NCBI RefSeq assembly: GCF_039941015.1
Contig: NZ_JBDVFI010000089.1
Source of the DNA: Sedimentitalea sp039941015
GTDB lineage: Bacteria > Pseudomonadota > Alphaproteobacteria > Rhodobacterales > Rhodobacteraceae
Length of the DNA stretch: 64,000 nt
Reading direction: 5' to 3' (one strand)
In this document: positions 8,118 to 16,007 of the stretch, in pieces
How the letters are laid out: each line of letters opens with the position of its first letter
How positions within the stretch are numbered: position 1 is the stretch's first letter
Made by a program: the position numbers and the translations under genes
Notes under the pieces: model-generated
Told to the model about the DNA's origin: nothing
The model's input: the letters and a program-made list of their open reading frames with translations, nothing else
Databases searched by the model: none

Positions 8118-8884
8118 CTTGGCGCATCCCGATGCCCGTTGCCCTCAGTGATCAAGAGGTCCGGCGCCGGTTGGCGACGCAAGAACGGCGCCTTTTTGAG
8201 AAACAGGATCAGAGCCTGCCAATGTATCAAGGCCACCACCCGTCCCGCGCCCAGAGGGCGCTGCAGCGCTGCACGTATTAATGACCCGTTACCGGCGGTC
8301 TGTCGTTTTCCGGTCAAGGTTGCCAGAACACCCTGGTCACCGTTCTCGTAGGAAATCCGGATATCGACCGCATCTTCGGTAATGCCGAAATTGAATAGGT
8401 ACGTCCCCTGAACTTTTTGGAACGGAGAGACATGCATCATCTTTTCGGCGGTCATTCTATCGGATCGTTCGATCGGGCGGAAATCGTCATGGGCGCAGAA
8501 ATAGCAGTGCCGCTGCCCAAACGTGCTGTTGACCTCGGCAACAAAGGCCCGAGGTCTGCCGTCGACCATGGCGATCCAAAAGCTGACGGGATTAAATTGA
8601 AACCAGAGACACGCGGGTTGTGTCAGCAACAGCAGATGTGCGGTGTCATCAAAGAACCCCCGCTCGGCCAGAACGTCGCGAAACCAGGCGACGCCGCGAC
8701 CTTCACCACGCGGGCCACCGTAATCGCGATCCCGAATTGACCAGAGATTAAAACGATTGCGCGAGATCAGGGCGGGCCAGTCCGATTGCAGATCGGTCAA
8801 CACAAAATCGACGCCATAGGTGAAGGCGTTTTTTAACGCGCCTCTGCGGCTGTGATGGGTTCTGGCAGCGACATATTCTAGCAT
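8114..8884 (-). CDS. DUF1365 domain protein
   Basis: 256 residues matching the DUF1365 family: N-terminal A-R-T-H-H-S-R-R-G-A-x-K-N-A-F-T-Y, central N-P-V-S-F-W and C-terminal H-V-S-P-F-x-K-V-x-G-x-Y. The family is uncharacterised but regularly sits beside FAD oxidoreductases and cyclopropane-fatty-acid synthases, as here. The start codon lies seven bases after a predicted RpoE -10 element, so the message may be leaderless. An alternative is a later start, but the residues right after the first Met already match the family N-terminus. Role in membrane lipid modification is inference. Confidence 0.85.
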   Translation of the reverse strand: MLEYVAARTHHSRRGALKNAFTYGVDFVLTDLQSDWPALISRNRFNLWSIRDRDYGGPRGEGRGVAWFRDVLAERGFFDDTAHLLLLTQPACLWFQFNPVSFWIAMVDGRPRAFVAEVNSTFGQRHCYFCAHDDFRPIERSDRMTAEKMMHVSPFQKVQGTYLFNFGITEDAVDIRISYENGDQGVLATLTGKRQTAGNGSLIRAALQRPLGAGRVVALIHWQALILFLKKAPFLRRQPAPDLLITEGNGHRDAPR

Positions 8885-8891
8885 TTCAATT

Positions 8892-8921
8892 CAGTTACGC
8901 ATGCGATGGCCCATCGGATCA
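8892..8921 (-). promoter_or_regulatory. Predicted RpoE promoter, leftward lipid arm
   Basis: On the minus strand: TGATCC (8921-8916), an 18-base spacer, TAACTG (8897-8892). Same -35 and spacing as the rpoE promoter. It would start transcription at or next to the ATG at 8884. Confidence 0.7.
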
Positions 8922-8952
8922 ATCCCACGCGAAAATTTCCTGTAGAAACAAG

Positions 8953-8982
8953 TGATCCGCCCAGCCGACTGGCGCGTATCTT
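8953..8982 (+). promoter_or_regulatory. Predicted RpoE promoter, rightward lipid arm
   Basis: TGATCC (8953-8958), an 18-base spacer, TATCTT (8977-8982). It is divergent from the leftward promoter with 31 bases between the two -35 boxes. A transcript starting near 8989 leaves a short leader containing GATGAGGA before the ATG at 9012. Confidence 0.7.
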
Positions 8983-9011
8983 ACCCATAACGATTGAAAG
9001 ATGAGGACTGA

Positions 9012-10355
9012 ATGCTGGATCAAACTTCGGGAGCGCGCAAGAAGATTGCTATTGTCGGAGGTGGCATTTCCGGTCTCTCTGCGGCGTATTACCTGTCCCC
9101 CTATCACGATGTGACCCTGTATGAGGCCGCGCCAAGGCTGGGCGGTCATGCCCGGACAGTGATTGCGGGTAAGAACGGGGATCAACCGGTCGATACCGGG
9201 TTCATCGTTTTCAATTACGCGACCTATCCAAACCTGATCCGGCTGTTTCGGGATCTCGATGTGCCAGTCATCAAGAGCGAGATGAGCTTTGGCGCCAGTA
9301 TCGACGACGGCCGGTTCGAGTACGGTCTGACCAATTTGGGCTCGATCACTGCGCAGAAGCGCAATCTTTTCCGACCGCAGTATTACAAAATGATTGCCGA
9401 CATCCTTCGCTTTGGTAAACGCGCCGAGGCCGCCGCCAACAGCGACGACATGACGATCGGAGAGTTGGTCGCAGAACTCGGATTGGGCGAGAGTTTTCGC
9501 CAGCATTACCTGATGCCCATGTGTGGGGCCATCTGGTCCACGCCTGTTGCCGAAGTCGATCAGTTCCCGGCCAGATCGTTGGTGCGATTTTTCCGCAATC
9601 ACGCTTTGTTGGCCGGATCGACGGAACATCAATGGTGGACGGTCAAGGGTGGAAGCATCGAATACGTAAAGCGCCTTGAGGCCGCGTTGATCGCGCGCGG
9701 GTGCAGCATTCGCACTGGAACGCCGGTCCGCAATGTGCACCGCGGCGAGTTGCAGGTGCAGCTTGAAACAGATGGCAATGAACCTGAAATCTATGACGAA
9801 TTGGTGCTGACCTGTCACTCGGATCAGGCCTTGGGCATTCTTGGCGAACAGGCCACGCCTTCAGAAACCGCGGCCTTGTCAAGCATCCGGTACCAACCGA
9901 ACCGCGCGGTTCTGCATTGCGATCCCAACCAGATGCCGCGCCGTCGCGCCTGTTGGTCGAGCTGGAGCTATCGCTCGCAACAGGGGCATATCGGCGTGAC
10001 CTACTGGATGAACCGGTTGCAGGGCATTCCAGAAAGCGATCCGTTGTTCGTGACGCTGAATCCATCGCGCGAAATTCCGCAAGACATGATCTATGACACG
10101 GTCGAGTTCGCCCACCCGGTTTTCGACGAGGCGGCACTTTCTGCGCAGCGAGACATTCTCGAACTACAGGGGCAGAACCGCACTTGGTTTGCAGGTGCAT
10201 GGAACCGTCACGGCTTTCACGAAGACGGCATCGCCAGCGCCATGCGCATTGTGCGCAGACTGAATGACCCCCTAAACCACAGAGGACTGAACAATGCGTT
10301 TGACCAACAGGGCCCTGAAAACGAATTTCCTGTCGACCTGCGCGCATGTGCGTGA
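9012..10355 (+). CDS. FAD-dependent oxidoreductase (amine-oxidase/desaturase-like), lipid cluster
   Basis: 447 residues. Rossmann dinucleotide motif V-G-G-G-I-S-G-L-S-A-A-Y at about residues 16-27, then the E-A-A-P-R-L-G-G-H-A-R-T FAD segment typical of flavin-containing amine-oxidase-fold desaturases, and a C-terminal F-A-G-A-W-N-x-H-G-F-H-E-D-G FAD-binding stretch. Homologues in R. sphaeroides-type RpoE clusters include the fatty-acid desaturase of furan fatty acid synthesis (UfaD); assignment here is by family and neighbourhood only. Its last 62 bases overlap the start of the next gene in another frame. First gene of a six-gene operon. Confidence 0.85.
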   Translation: MLDQTSGARKKIAIVGGGISGLSAAYYLSPYHDVTLYEAAPRLGGHARTVIAGKNGDQPVDTGFIVFNYATYPNLIRLFRDLDVPVIKSEMSFGASIDDGRFEYGLTNLGSITAQKRNLFRPQYYKMIADILRFGKRAEAAANSDDMTIGELVAELGLGESFRQHYLMPMCGAIWSTPVAEVDQFPARSLVRFFRNHALLAGSTEHQWWTVKGGSIEYVKRLEAALIARGCSIRTGTPVRNVHRGELQVQLETDGNEPEIYDELVLTCHSDQALGILGEQATPSETAALSSIRYQPNRAVLHCDPNQMPRRRACWSSWSYRSQQGHIGVTYWMNRLQGIPESDPLFVTLNPSREIPQDMIYDTVEFAHPVFDEAALSAQRDILELQGQNRTWFAGAWNRHGFHEDGIASAMRIVRRLNDPLNHRGLNNAFDQQGPENEFPVDLRACA

Positions 10356-11451
10356 GGGGCAACTGATCCTGCGCACCCCTGAAGGGGAACGCTATCGCTT
10401 TGGTCATTCCGGACCGGAGGCGGAGATCAAGATTCACGACTGGGCTGCCGTGTCCGCAATGGCGGCGCATGGGCAGGTGGGTCTTGGCGAGACCTATGTT
10501 CAGGGTCTTTGGGATACACCGTCAATCGAAACCCTGATGTCATTGGTCATGCGCAACCGTGCGCATCTGAGTTCCTATGATCAGGCGAGCCCGCTCAGCC
10601 GCGCAAAGTTCCGGATGGTCGATACCATGCTGCGAGCAAACTCAAGGCGGGGAGCACGCCGCAATATCCGGTCGCATTACGACGTGGGGAATGAATTCTA
10701 CGGGTTGTGGTTGGATGATGGCATGACCTATTCCGCCGGGCTGTTTGCGGATGGGGAAACCGACCTAGCGCGGGCGCAGACCCGCAAGAATGCCCGCGTG
10801 TTGTCACGATTGGGATCGGGCGAGCGCGTGCTGGAAATTGGCTGCGGCTGGGGCGGCTTTGCCGAACAGGCCAGTTCCGAGGGGCGCGACGTGACCGGTG
10901 TGACCATTTCGCCCAGCCAGCACAGTTATGCAGATTGCCGCCTCGACGGGCGCGCTGACATCCAGTTGCGTGACTACCGGGACATTGAGGGGACTTACGA
11001 CAATATCGTGTCCATTGAAATGATCGAAGCCGTGGGGGCGCGGTACTGGCCTGACTATTTCGATGTTCTCAAACGCAAACTCGCCGAGGGTGGCCGCATT
11101 CTTTTGCAGGTTATTACCGTCAAGGATGGCTTTTTCGACACTTACCGGACCTCGTCGGACTATATCCGCCAATATGTCTTTCCAGGCGGCATGTTGCTTT
11201 CGGATCGCGTGATCCGGGAACAGGCACAGGCCGCAGGTCTCAAAGTGCAGGACAGTTTCTCCTTTGGCACGGACTACGGCAAGACTTGCCGCATCTGGGC
11301 CGACCGCCTGACAGCGCAAAAGCGCAGGATCACCGAAATGGGGTATGGCGAGGCGTTTTTTCGCAATTGGCAGTATTATCTTGAAAGTTGCGCGGCGTCT
11401 TTTGCCATCGGGCATACCGATGTCGTTCAGGTCGAGTTGGCCCATGCTTAG
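10294..11451 (+). CDS. Cyclopropane-fatty-acyl-phospholipid synthase family methyltransferase
   Basis: 385 residues. N-terminal lipid-binding domain, then S-H-Y-D-V-G-N-E-F-Y near residue 129 and the SAM-binding V-L-E-I-G-C-G-W-G-G-F near residue 179, followed by the family's F-x-x-Y-x-F-P-G-G segment (here Y-V-F-P-G-G). It should transfer a methyl(ene) group from S-adenosylmethionine to the double bond of a membrane phospholipid acyl chain. In R. sphaeroides an enzyme of this family (UfaM) starts furan fatty acid synthesis. AGAGGA precedes the ATG at 10294, supporting this start despite the overlap. Confidence 0.9.
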   Translation: MRLTNRALKTNFLSTCAHVREGQLILRTPEGERYRFGHSGPEAEIKIHDWAAVSAMAAHGQVGLGETYVQGLWDTPSIETLMSLVMRNRAHLSSYDQASPLSRAKFRMVDTMLRANSRRGARRNIRSHYDVGNEFYGLWLDDGMTYSAGLFADGETDLARAQTRKNARVLSRLGSGERVLEIGCGWGGFAEQASSEGRDVTGVTISPSQHSYADCRLDGRADIQLRDYRDIEGTYDNIVSIEMIEAVGARYWPDYFDVLKRKLAEGGRILLQVITVKDGFFDTYRTSSDYIRQYVFPGGMLLSDRVIREQAQAAGLKVQDSFSFGTDYGKTCRIWADRLTAQKRRITEMGYGEAFFRNWQYYLESCAASFAIGHTDVVQVELAHA

Positions 11452-11938
11452 GGGACTTTGTGTTTGCCTAGTGCTGTTGGTTCCTGCGCTGGGGCAGGCA
11501 TCAACCATTGCAAATGCCTTACCTGATGCGGAGTTGCGAGGCGAGGCCGTGTTTCGGTTGTTCGGCTTCCCGCTCTACAAGGCACGGCTCTATACTCAAA
11601 CCGGAGCGCCGCTGAACTGGGATCAGGAATTCGCGATTGAGTTGACATATATGCGCGATCTCAGCGGCAAAGACCTCTCTGAGAACACGATGCGCGAATT
11701 GGAACGCATCGGCGGCGCGATCCCGATAGGTGACCGGCTGGATCAGTGTTTTGCGGATGTGCGCCGCGGCGACCGGTTTGTTGCCGTGTCGCAGGGGCCG
11801 AACCGGATTGGGTTCTGGCTGAACGGCGCGCCGACCTGCACGTTGCGACATCCGCAGATCAAAACTCGTTTTATGGCGATTTTCCTGGGTGAGAATACAC
11901 GGTCGCGCACATTTACCCGCAATCTGAAGGGCGAATGA
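11444..11938 (+). CDS. Chalcone-isomerase-like family protein, exported
   Basis: 164 residues with an N-terminal signal peptide (cleavage near A-S-T after G-Q-A). The mature part resembles bacterial chalcone-isomerase-like proteins, including R-G-E-A-V-F-R-L-F-G-F-P-L-Y-K-A-R-L-Y and a later Y-M-R-D-L segment. These proteins share the fold of plant chalcone isomerase and fatty-acid-binding relatives but have no demonstrated isomerase activity. Given the lipid operon, a periplasmic fatty-acid-binding role is plausible. ATG 11444 overlaps the methyltransferase stop by eight bases. Confidence 0.8.
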   Translation: MLRGLCVCLVLLVPALGQASTIANALPDAELRGEAVFRLFGFPLYKARLYTQTGAPLNWDQEFAIELTYMRDLSGKDLSENTMRELERIGGAIPIGDRLDQCFADVRRGDRFVAVSQGPNRIGFWLNGAPTCTLRHPQIKTRFMAIFLGENTRSRTFTRNLKGE

Positions 11939-13164
11939 TGCTCTACCCGCGCGTCAGTCTTTATGCGCTGATGCTGGCCGCTGCCGGAATTCCGCTCTAC
12001 ATCCATCTTCCGCGCTTCGCATCGGTGAATCTGGGGATCGGGTTGGGTACGATCGGAACCATCCTGCTGCTGATCCGGCTGGTCGATCTGGTTCAGGATC
12101 CGTTGATCGGATGGGCCATCGATCGCTGGCCACGAGCGCAAACATTGTTTGCCGTGGCTGCAGCACTTGGGCTTGCCATCGGATTTCCCGCGCTTTTTAC
12201 GCCACGCAGTGGACCGCATGTCATTGCTCAACTGGTCGGCATCCTGATCCTGCTGTTTTCTGCCTACAGCCTTGGGATGATCCTGCTCTATGGGCGCAGT
12301 GCAACCTTGGCCAAAGACCCCACACCGGATGGTTTGATGACGTTGGCCGCTTTTCGCGAGGGCGGTATGCTGGCGGGCGTCGTGATCGCGGCCATCGCGC
12401 CGACGGTGTTTTTGGCGTTGGGGGCAGAGGCGCAGGGGTACCCTGCTTTTGGCTTGTTCCTCGGTGCGCTTGCCTTGGTTACAGCCCTGGTCACGCTGCC
12501 GATCTGGCGCCGACCAGTGATTGTTGGTGATCGGCTTTCATTGTCTGGGCTAGGAGAGGCCGGGGCCCTGCGCCTCTTGCTGCTTGCCCTGATCAACAGC
12601 TTGCCAGTCGCCATTACTTCGACCCTTTTTCTGTTCTTTGTCGAAGACCGTCTGGGCCTGTCGGGAAGGGCCGGGCCGCTCTTGATCCTGTTCTTTCTCA
12701 GCGCCGGGTTAAGCGTGCCGTTCTGGACAAAGTGCAGCAAGAAGCTGGGTCCTCGGACCACCTTGATGATGGCCATGCCGCTGGCCATTCTTGGGTTCGT
12801 CGGCGCGGCATTTCTTGCGCCGGGGAATCTGGCGGGCTTTGCCGTTATCTGCGTGGTTTCGGGAGCCGCGTTGGGGGCAGATCTGGTGATCCTTCCCGCG
12901 ATGTTCTCGGTGGCGCTGACCCGGGCGGGGCTGCGGGCTTCGCTAGCGTTTGGCATCTGGTCGTTCGCTGGAAAGCTTGGCCTCGCACTCGCGGCCTTTG
13001 CCGTGTTGCCGGTACTGCAGCGCAGTGGGTTCATTCCCGGTGCGCAAAACGATGCCGCCGCCTTGAGCGCGCTGAACATTTGCTATGCCGTCATACCCTG
13101 TTTCCTGAAACTCGGCGCATTTGGACTTGTTCTGGCGCTTCCGACAGAGGACCGAACTCCATGA
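11935..13164 (+). CDS. MFS transporter (sugar/cation symporter-like), lipid cluster
   Basis: 409 residues, about twelve membrane helices. The first helix pair is followed by R-L-V-D-L-V-Q-D-P-L-I-G-W-A-I-D-R, the conserved D-x-x-x-D-P loop of the glycoside-pentoside-hexuronide/melibiose branch. Such transporters are also found in cyclopropane fatty acid clusters, where lipid or lysolipid movement has been suggested but not shown. Start overlaps the previous stop (ATGATG) and the stop overlaps the next start (ATGA), so it lies inside a tightly coupled operon. Confidence 0.85.
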   Translation: MMLYPRVSLYALMLAAAGIPLYIHLPRFASVNLGIGLGTIGTILLLIRLVDLVQDPLIGWAIDRWPRAQTLFAVAAALGLAIGFPALFTPRSGPHVIAQLVGILILLFSAYSLGMILLYGRSATLAKDPTPDGLMTLAAFREGGMLAGVVIAAIAPTVFLALGAEAQGYPAFGLFLGALALVTALVTLPIWRRPVIVGDRLSLSGLGEAGALRLLLLALINSLPVAITSTLFLFFVEDRLGLSGRAGPLLILFFLSAGLSVPFWTKCSKKLGPRTTLMMAMPLAILGFVGAAFLAPGNLAGFAVICVVSGAALGADLVILPAMFSVALTRAGLRASLAFGIWSFAGKLGLALAAFAVLPVLQRSGFIPGAQNDAAALSALNICYAVIPCFLKLGAFGLVLALPTEDRTP

Positions 13165-13718
13165 AACTCATTCTTGCGCTGCTCCTGATTGTGCTTGCGG
13201 TTATGGTCGCCAAGACTATGCTGTTCAGCTTTCGCGCGCAGACGCCGTCTGACTATGCCAACACAGGTCCGCAGTTTGCGCTTAAGACCCACCTGTCAGG
13301 GCCGATCTTGTCTGAGGGTTTGATCTATGGGCCCAATGGCAAGGTCACCAGCCGCTTTGTCGCCCGGATGCATGGTGAATGGGATGGCGATACTGGTACC
13401 CTGTCTGAAGAGTTCACCTATTCCACTGGACGCAAGCAAAGCCGCAAGTGGTTTCTGACGCTGGGGCCGGGGGACACGTTCACCGCAACCGCAGATGACA
13501 TCGTGGGTAAGGCACATGGTGTGATCTCTGGCGCGACGGTGCAAATGGAGTACAGGATCGTTTTGCCGCCAGAGGTCGGCGGGCACACGTTGACGGTAAC
13601 AGACTGGCTCTACCTGAGTGAAAATGGCGTCATCATGAACCGTTCAGAGTTGCGAAAATTCGGGATCAAGGTTGCCGAACTGGTGGCGACCATGCGCCCG
13701 GATCCTGATCCCGGCTGA
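13161..13718 (+). CDS. DUF3833 family protein
   Basis: 185 residues with a single N-terminal hydrophobic segment (signal anchor or signal peptide), then a beta-rich domain of the DUF3833 lipocalin-like family. Visible family elements are F-x-A-R-M-H-G-E-W-D-G-D and the L-S-E-E-F-x-Y-S-T-G stretch. Function unknown; it is a standard last member of cyclopropane fatty acid / FAD oxidoreductase clusters. ATGA overlap with the MFS gene supports this start. No T-tract terminator is visible downstream. Confidence 0.8.
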   Translation: MKLILALLLIVLAVMVAKTMLFSFRAQTPSDYANTGPQFALKTHLSGPILSEGLIYGPNGKVTSRFVARMHGEWDGDTGTLSEEFTYSTGRKQSRKWFLTLGPGDTFTATADDIVGKAHGVISGATVQMEYRIVLPPEVGGHTLTVTDWLYLSENGVIMNRSELRKFGIKVAELVATMRPDPDPG

Positions 13719-13762
13719 TCCGTCGGGCAAACGGGTTGGTTTCAAGCGCGATCAAGCTTGGT

Positions 13763-14032
13763 TCACAGGCGATCAGTGACATCATTCTGCTCTGCAGAGC
13801 CGAGACGCATGGCGCGAATGAGGGATAGATTACCATAGGTTTCGGGCGCCCACGCGACCAGCTTTCCCGTCTTGACCCAGTTTTCCGCATAGTGATTGGG
13901 TATCGGCCCGACATGGGTGCCGGCGAGCATGAGATAGGTTGTCGACTCAATATTTCCTTGTGACATCTCGGCGTTTTCGTCGAGCAGATACAGATCAAGG
14001 CTTTCGTCGATCGGGTTGCTTAGCAAACTGTG
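13763..14032 (-). pseudogene. LysR-family regulator, C-terminal remnant
   Basis: About 85 C-terminal residues of a LysR effector domain are readable, including the family's L-A-G-T-H-V-G-x-I-P-x-H-Y-A-x-x-W-V-x-x-G-K-L-V. The stop codon is intact at 13763-13765, but the helix-turn-helix and most of the effector domain are missing. Upstream of about 14032 the sequence becomes, on the other strand, the N-terminus of an ABC ATPase. It is therefore a truncated gene, probably the former regulator of the neighbouring transport cluster. Confidence 0.7.
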
Positions 14033-15055
14033 GGAAAGATCCTTGGATCCTATCAGGCTCTGCAGAACGTTAATCTTGATATCCAGTCGGGAGAGTTCAT
14101 CTGTCTGCTCGGCGGAACGGGCTGCGGCAAGATCACCTTGCTGCGCATCATTGACGGTCCCGACGGGCAGACAACTGGCACCCTGCTTCTGGATGCGGCG
14201 AATCTGAGCGGTATCGACTGCCACAATCGCAACATCGGCATAATGTTTCAGAGCCGGGCACTTTTTCCGCATCTGAACGTGGGTGAAAACATCGTTTAAG
14301 GGCTGGATATCCGCAAGGTTTCCAAGCCCGAGAGGCTGGCACGTGCAGAAGAGTTGCTAGAGGTTGTCGGGCTGTCCGGGTTTGGAGAACGGCCGGTTTC
14401 GGCATTGTCCGGTGGTCAGCGGCAACGCGATGCGATTGCCCACGTGCTGGCGATTGAGCCCGTGCAGTTCCTGATGGACGAGCCATTCAGCGCCTTGGAT
14501 GCGGGCTTGCGCGAGCATTTGCAGATCGAGGTCAAGAAACTGCGACGCAGGCGCGGCGTCACCACGATTTTTGCTACCCATGACCAGAACGAGGCGATGT
14601 CGATTGCGGATCGCATCGTCATTCTGAACGAAGGCCCAATAGAGCAGGCAGGCACACCAACCGAGGTCTATGCCCGGCCAAAGGCGCAGTTTGTCGCCGA
14701 ATTCGTGGGGACAAACAACATCATCACACTAGACTTCACCAAAGGTGGTGACGCGGTGCTGGACGGTATCACGCTGGGACGGCCCACGGGCGAGATGGCC
14801 AGTCTGCAAGGCCGCCACAAGGTTGCGATCCGGCCCGAATACCTGCGTCTCAAACGGGCGCTGGAGGATAGCAGTGGTTCGATCGGCACGGTCAACTTTG
14901 TGCGTCTGCTGGGGGCATCGATCGAGACTGAACTGACCGTCGAAGATGGCACCATCGTGCATACCATGGTCAGCGACCGTGCACCGGAATTCGAGGTCGG
15001 CGAGCGTGCGGAAATCAGCTTTGACCTTGATCGGGTCTGGGTGATTCCGTCATGA
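14030..15055 (+). pseudogene. ABC transporter ATP-binding protein (PotA/spermidine-like), inactivated
   Basis: About 341 codons in one frame, interrupted by TAA at 14297-14299 where the family has tyrosine (E-N-I-V-Y-G-L). The Walker A reads G-G-T-G-C-G-K-I-T: isoleucine replaces the Ser/Thr after lysine, which would impair ATP binding by itself. The signature L-S-G-G-Q-R-Q-R, Walker B F-L-M-D-E-P and switch histidine (A-T-H-D) are still readable, as is a C-terminal TOBE-like domain. Length and C-terminus suit the polyamine/putrescine/2-aminoethylphosphonate importer ATPases. Two independent lesions indicate a decaying gene. Confidence 0.85.
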
Positions 15056-15400
15056 ACTGCACCATTGTTCCATACCTCATCGGAGTGTTCCCGCTCGCCA
15101 TGCTGTGGTTCTTCTTCCTCGGGCCTCTGGCCTTCATGGATGTTGTCAGCTTTTTTTGAGCGCGATCCTCTGGGCTTCTTCAACGTTGCCTTTGTCCGGG
15201 ACAACTACGCCAAGTTTTACTCGTCGTTCTATTTCACCGTCTCGTTGCGCCCGCTCTGGTCGGGGTCGCTTGGGTCGCTGGTGGTTGTGCTGCTGGCCTT
15301 TCCGGCGATGTACATCATCGTCGATCTGCACCGCCGGGGGCAGCTGTTTTGAGTGATCCTGCTGTTGTCGTTGATGTGCTTGAGCGAGGTCATAATCTGC
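15052..15400 (+). pseudogene. ABC transporter permease remnant
   Basis: Begins with an ATG overlapping the ATPase stop and reads a first membrane helix ending V-V-S-F-F, then frameshifts at a run of seven T (15150-15156). The next frame continues with D-N-Y-A-K-F-Y, a permease-like loop, and a second helix, then an in-frame TGA at 15350-15352; L-L-L-S-L-M-C-L-S-E-V-I beyond it still looks like permease sequence. The remaining two thirds of the gene are gone. Order and family match the inner-membrane partner of the broken ATPase upstream. Confidence 0.75.
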
Positions 15401-15500
15401 GAGAATGTGAGTGATGATGCTCGCGGCGAGCAGCTCGTCTGTGCGCTGTCGAACGTCATCCGCAACAACATTTCCGCCATCGATCAGGCGCTCGAAATTC

Positions 15501-15976
15501 ACCGCGATCATTCCGGGTGCAATCAGCCGTGCGATGGAGATGGGCAAGGCGTGACGCGAGGCACGTGAAAATGGGCGCGATGTGGCCGATACGATTGCCG
15601 ACAAGGGCAAAGCTCTGTCGTCTTCCGGGGCGCAGTGTCGGACTGCGATTGGGAAACTCGTGATGGATTTACCTTTGGTAAAGTACCCATTGACGGAACC
15701 GGGGAGCATAAAGGCAGCGACTATCGCATCTGGTTGAAGAACGAGAACATGGTGGGCTGGCTGAACAACGGGGTTCACGCCACGATCCCCGATCTGGTCT
15801 GCTTGATCGACACCGACAGTGGAGAACCTGTCACCAATCCGAATTATCGCCAAGGTCAGGCGGTTTCCGTCGTCGTCTTGCCCGCCCCGGAACCGTTCAC
15901 GACCCCCAAGGGGCTCGCGGCGTTCGGTCCGCGCTATGCCGGATTGGATCAGGACTATCGCCCCGCCGTGGCCTGA
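15501..15976 (+). pseudogene. DUF917 family protein, C-terminal remnant
   Basis: Reads I-I-P-G-A-I-S-R-A-M-E-M-G-K-A, then an in-frame TGA (15552-15554) followed by R-E-A-R-E-N-G in the same frame. After a frameshift near 15608 it continues V-V-F-R-G-A-V-S-D and runs to a natural stop at 15976, with V-P-D-L-V-C-L-I-D-T-D-S-G-E-P and L-P-A-P-E-P-F-T-T-P-K-G-L. This pattern belongs to the C-terminal half of DUF917 (hydantoinase-like/thiohydantoin-associated) proteins. The N-terminal half is missing; 15400-15500 has no recognisable frame. It probably travelled with the decayed ABC transporter. Confidence 0.7.
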
Positions 15977-16007
15977 CACCACCGACAGCCAGCCGAAGAT
16001 GCGTCAT

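Noticed and set aside
15146..15982. 278-codon minus-strand frame over the permease and DUF917 remnants
   Set aside because: The plus strand reads recognisable permease and DUF917 fragments there; the minus frame has none.
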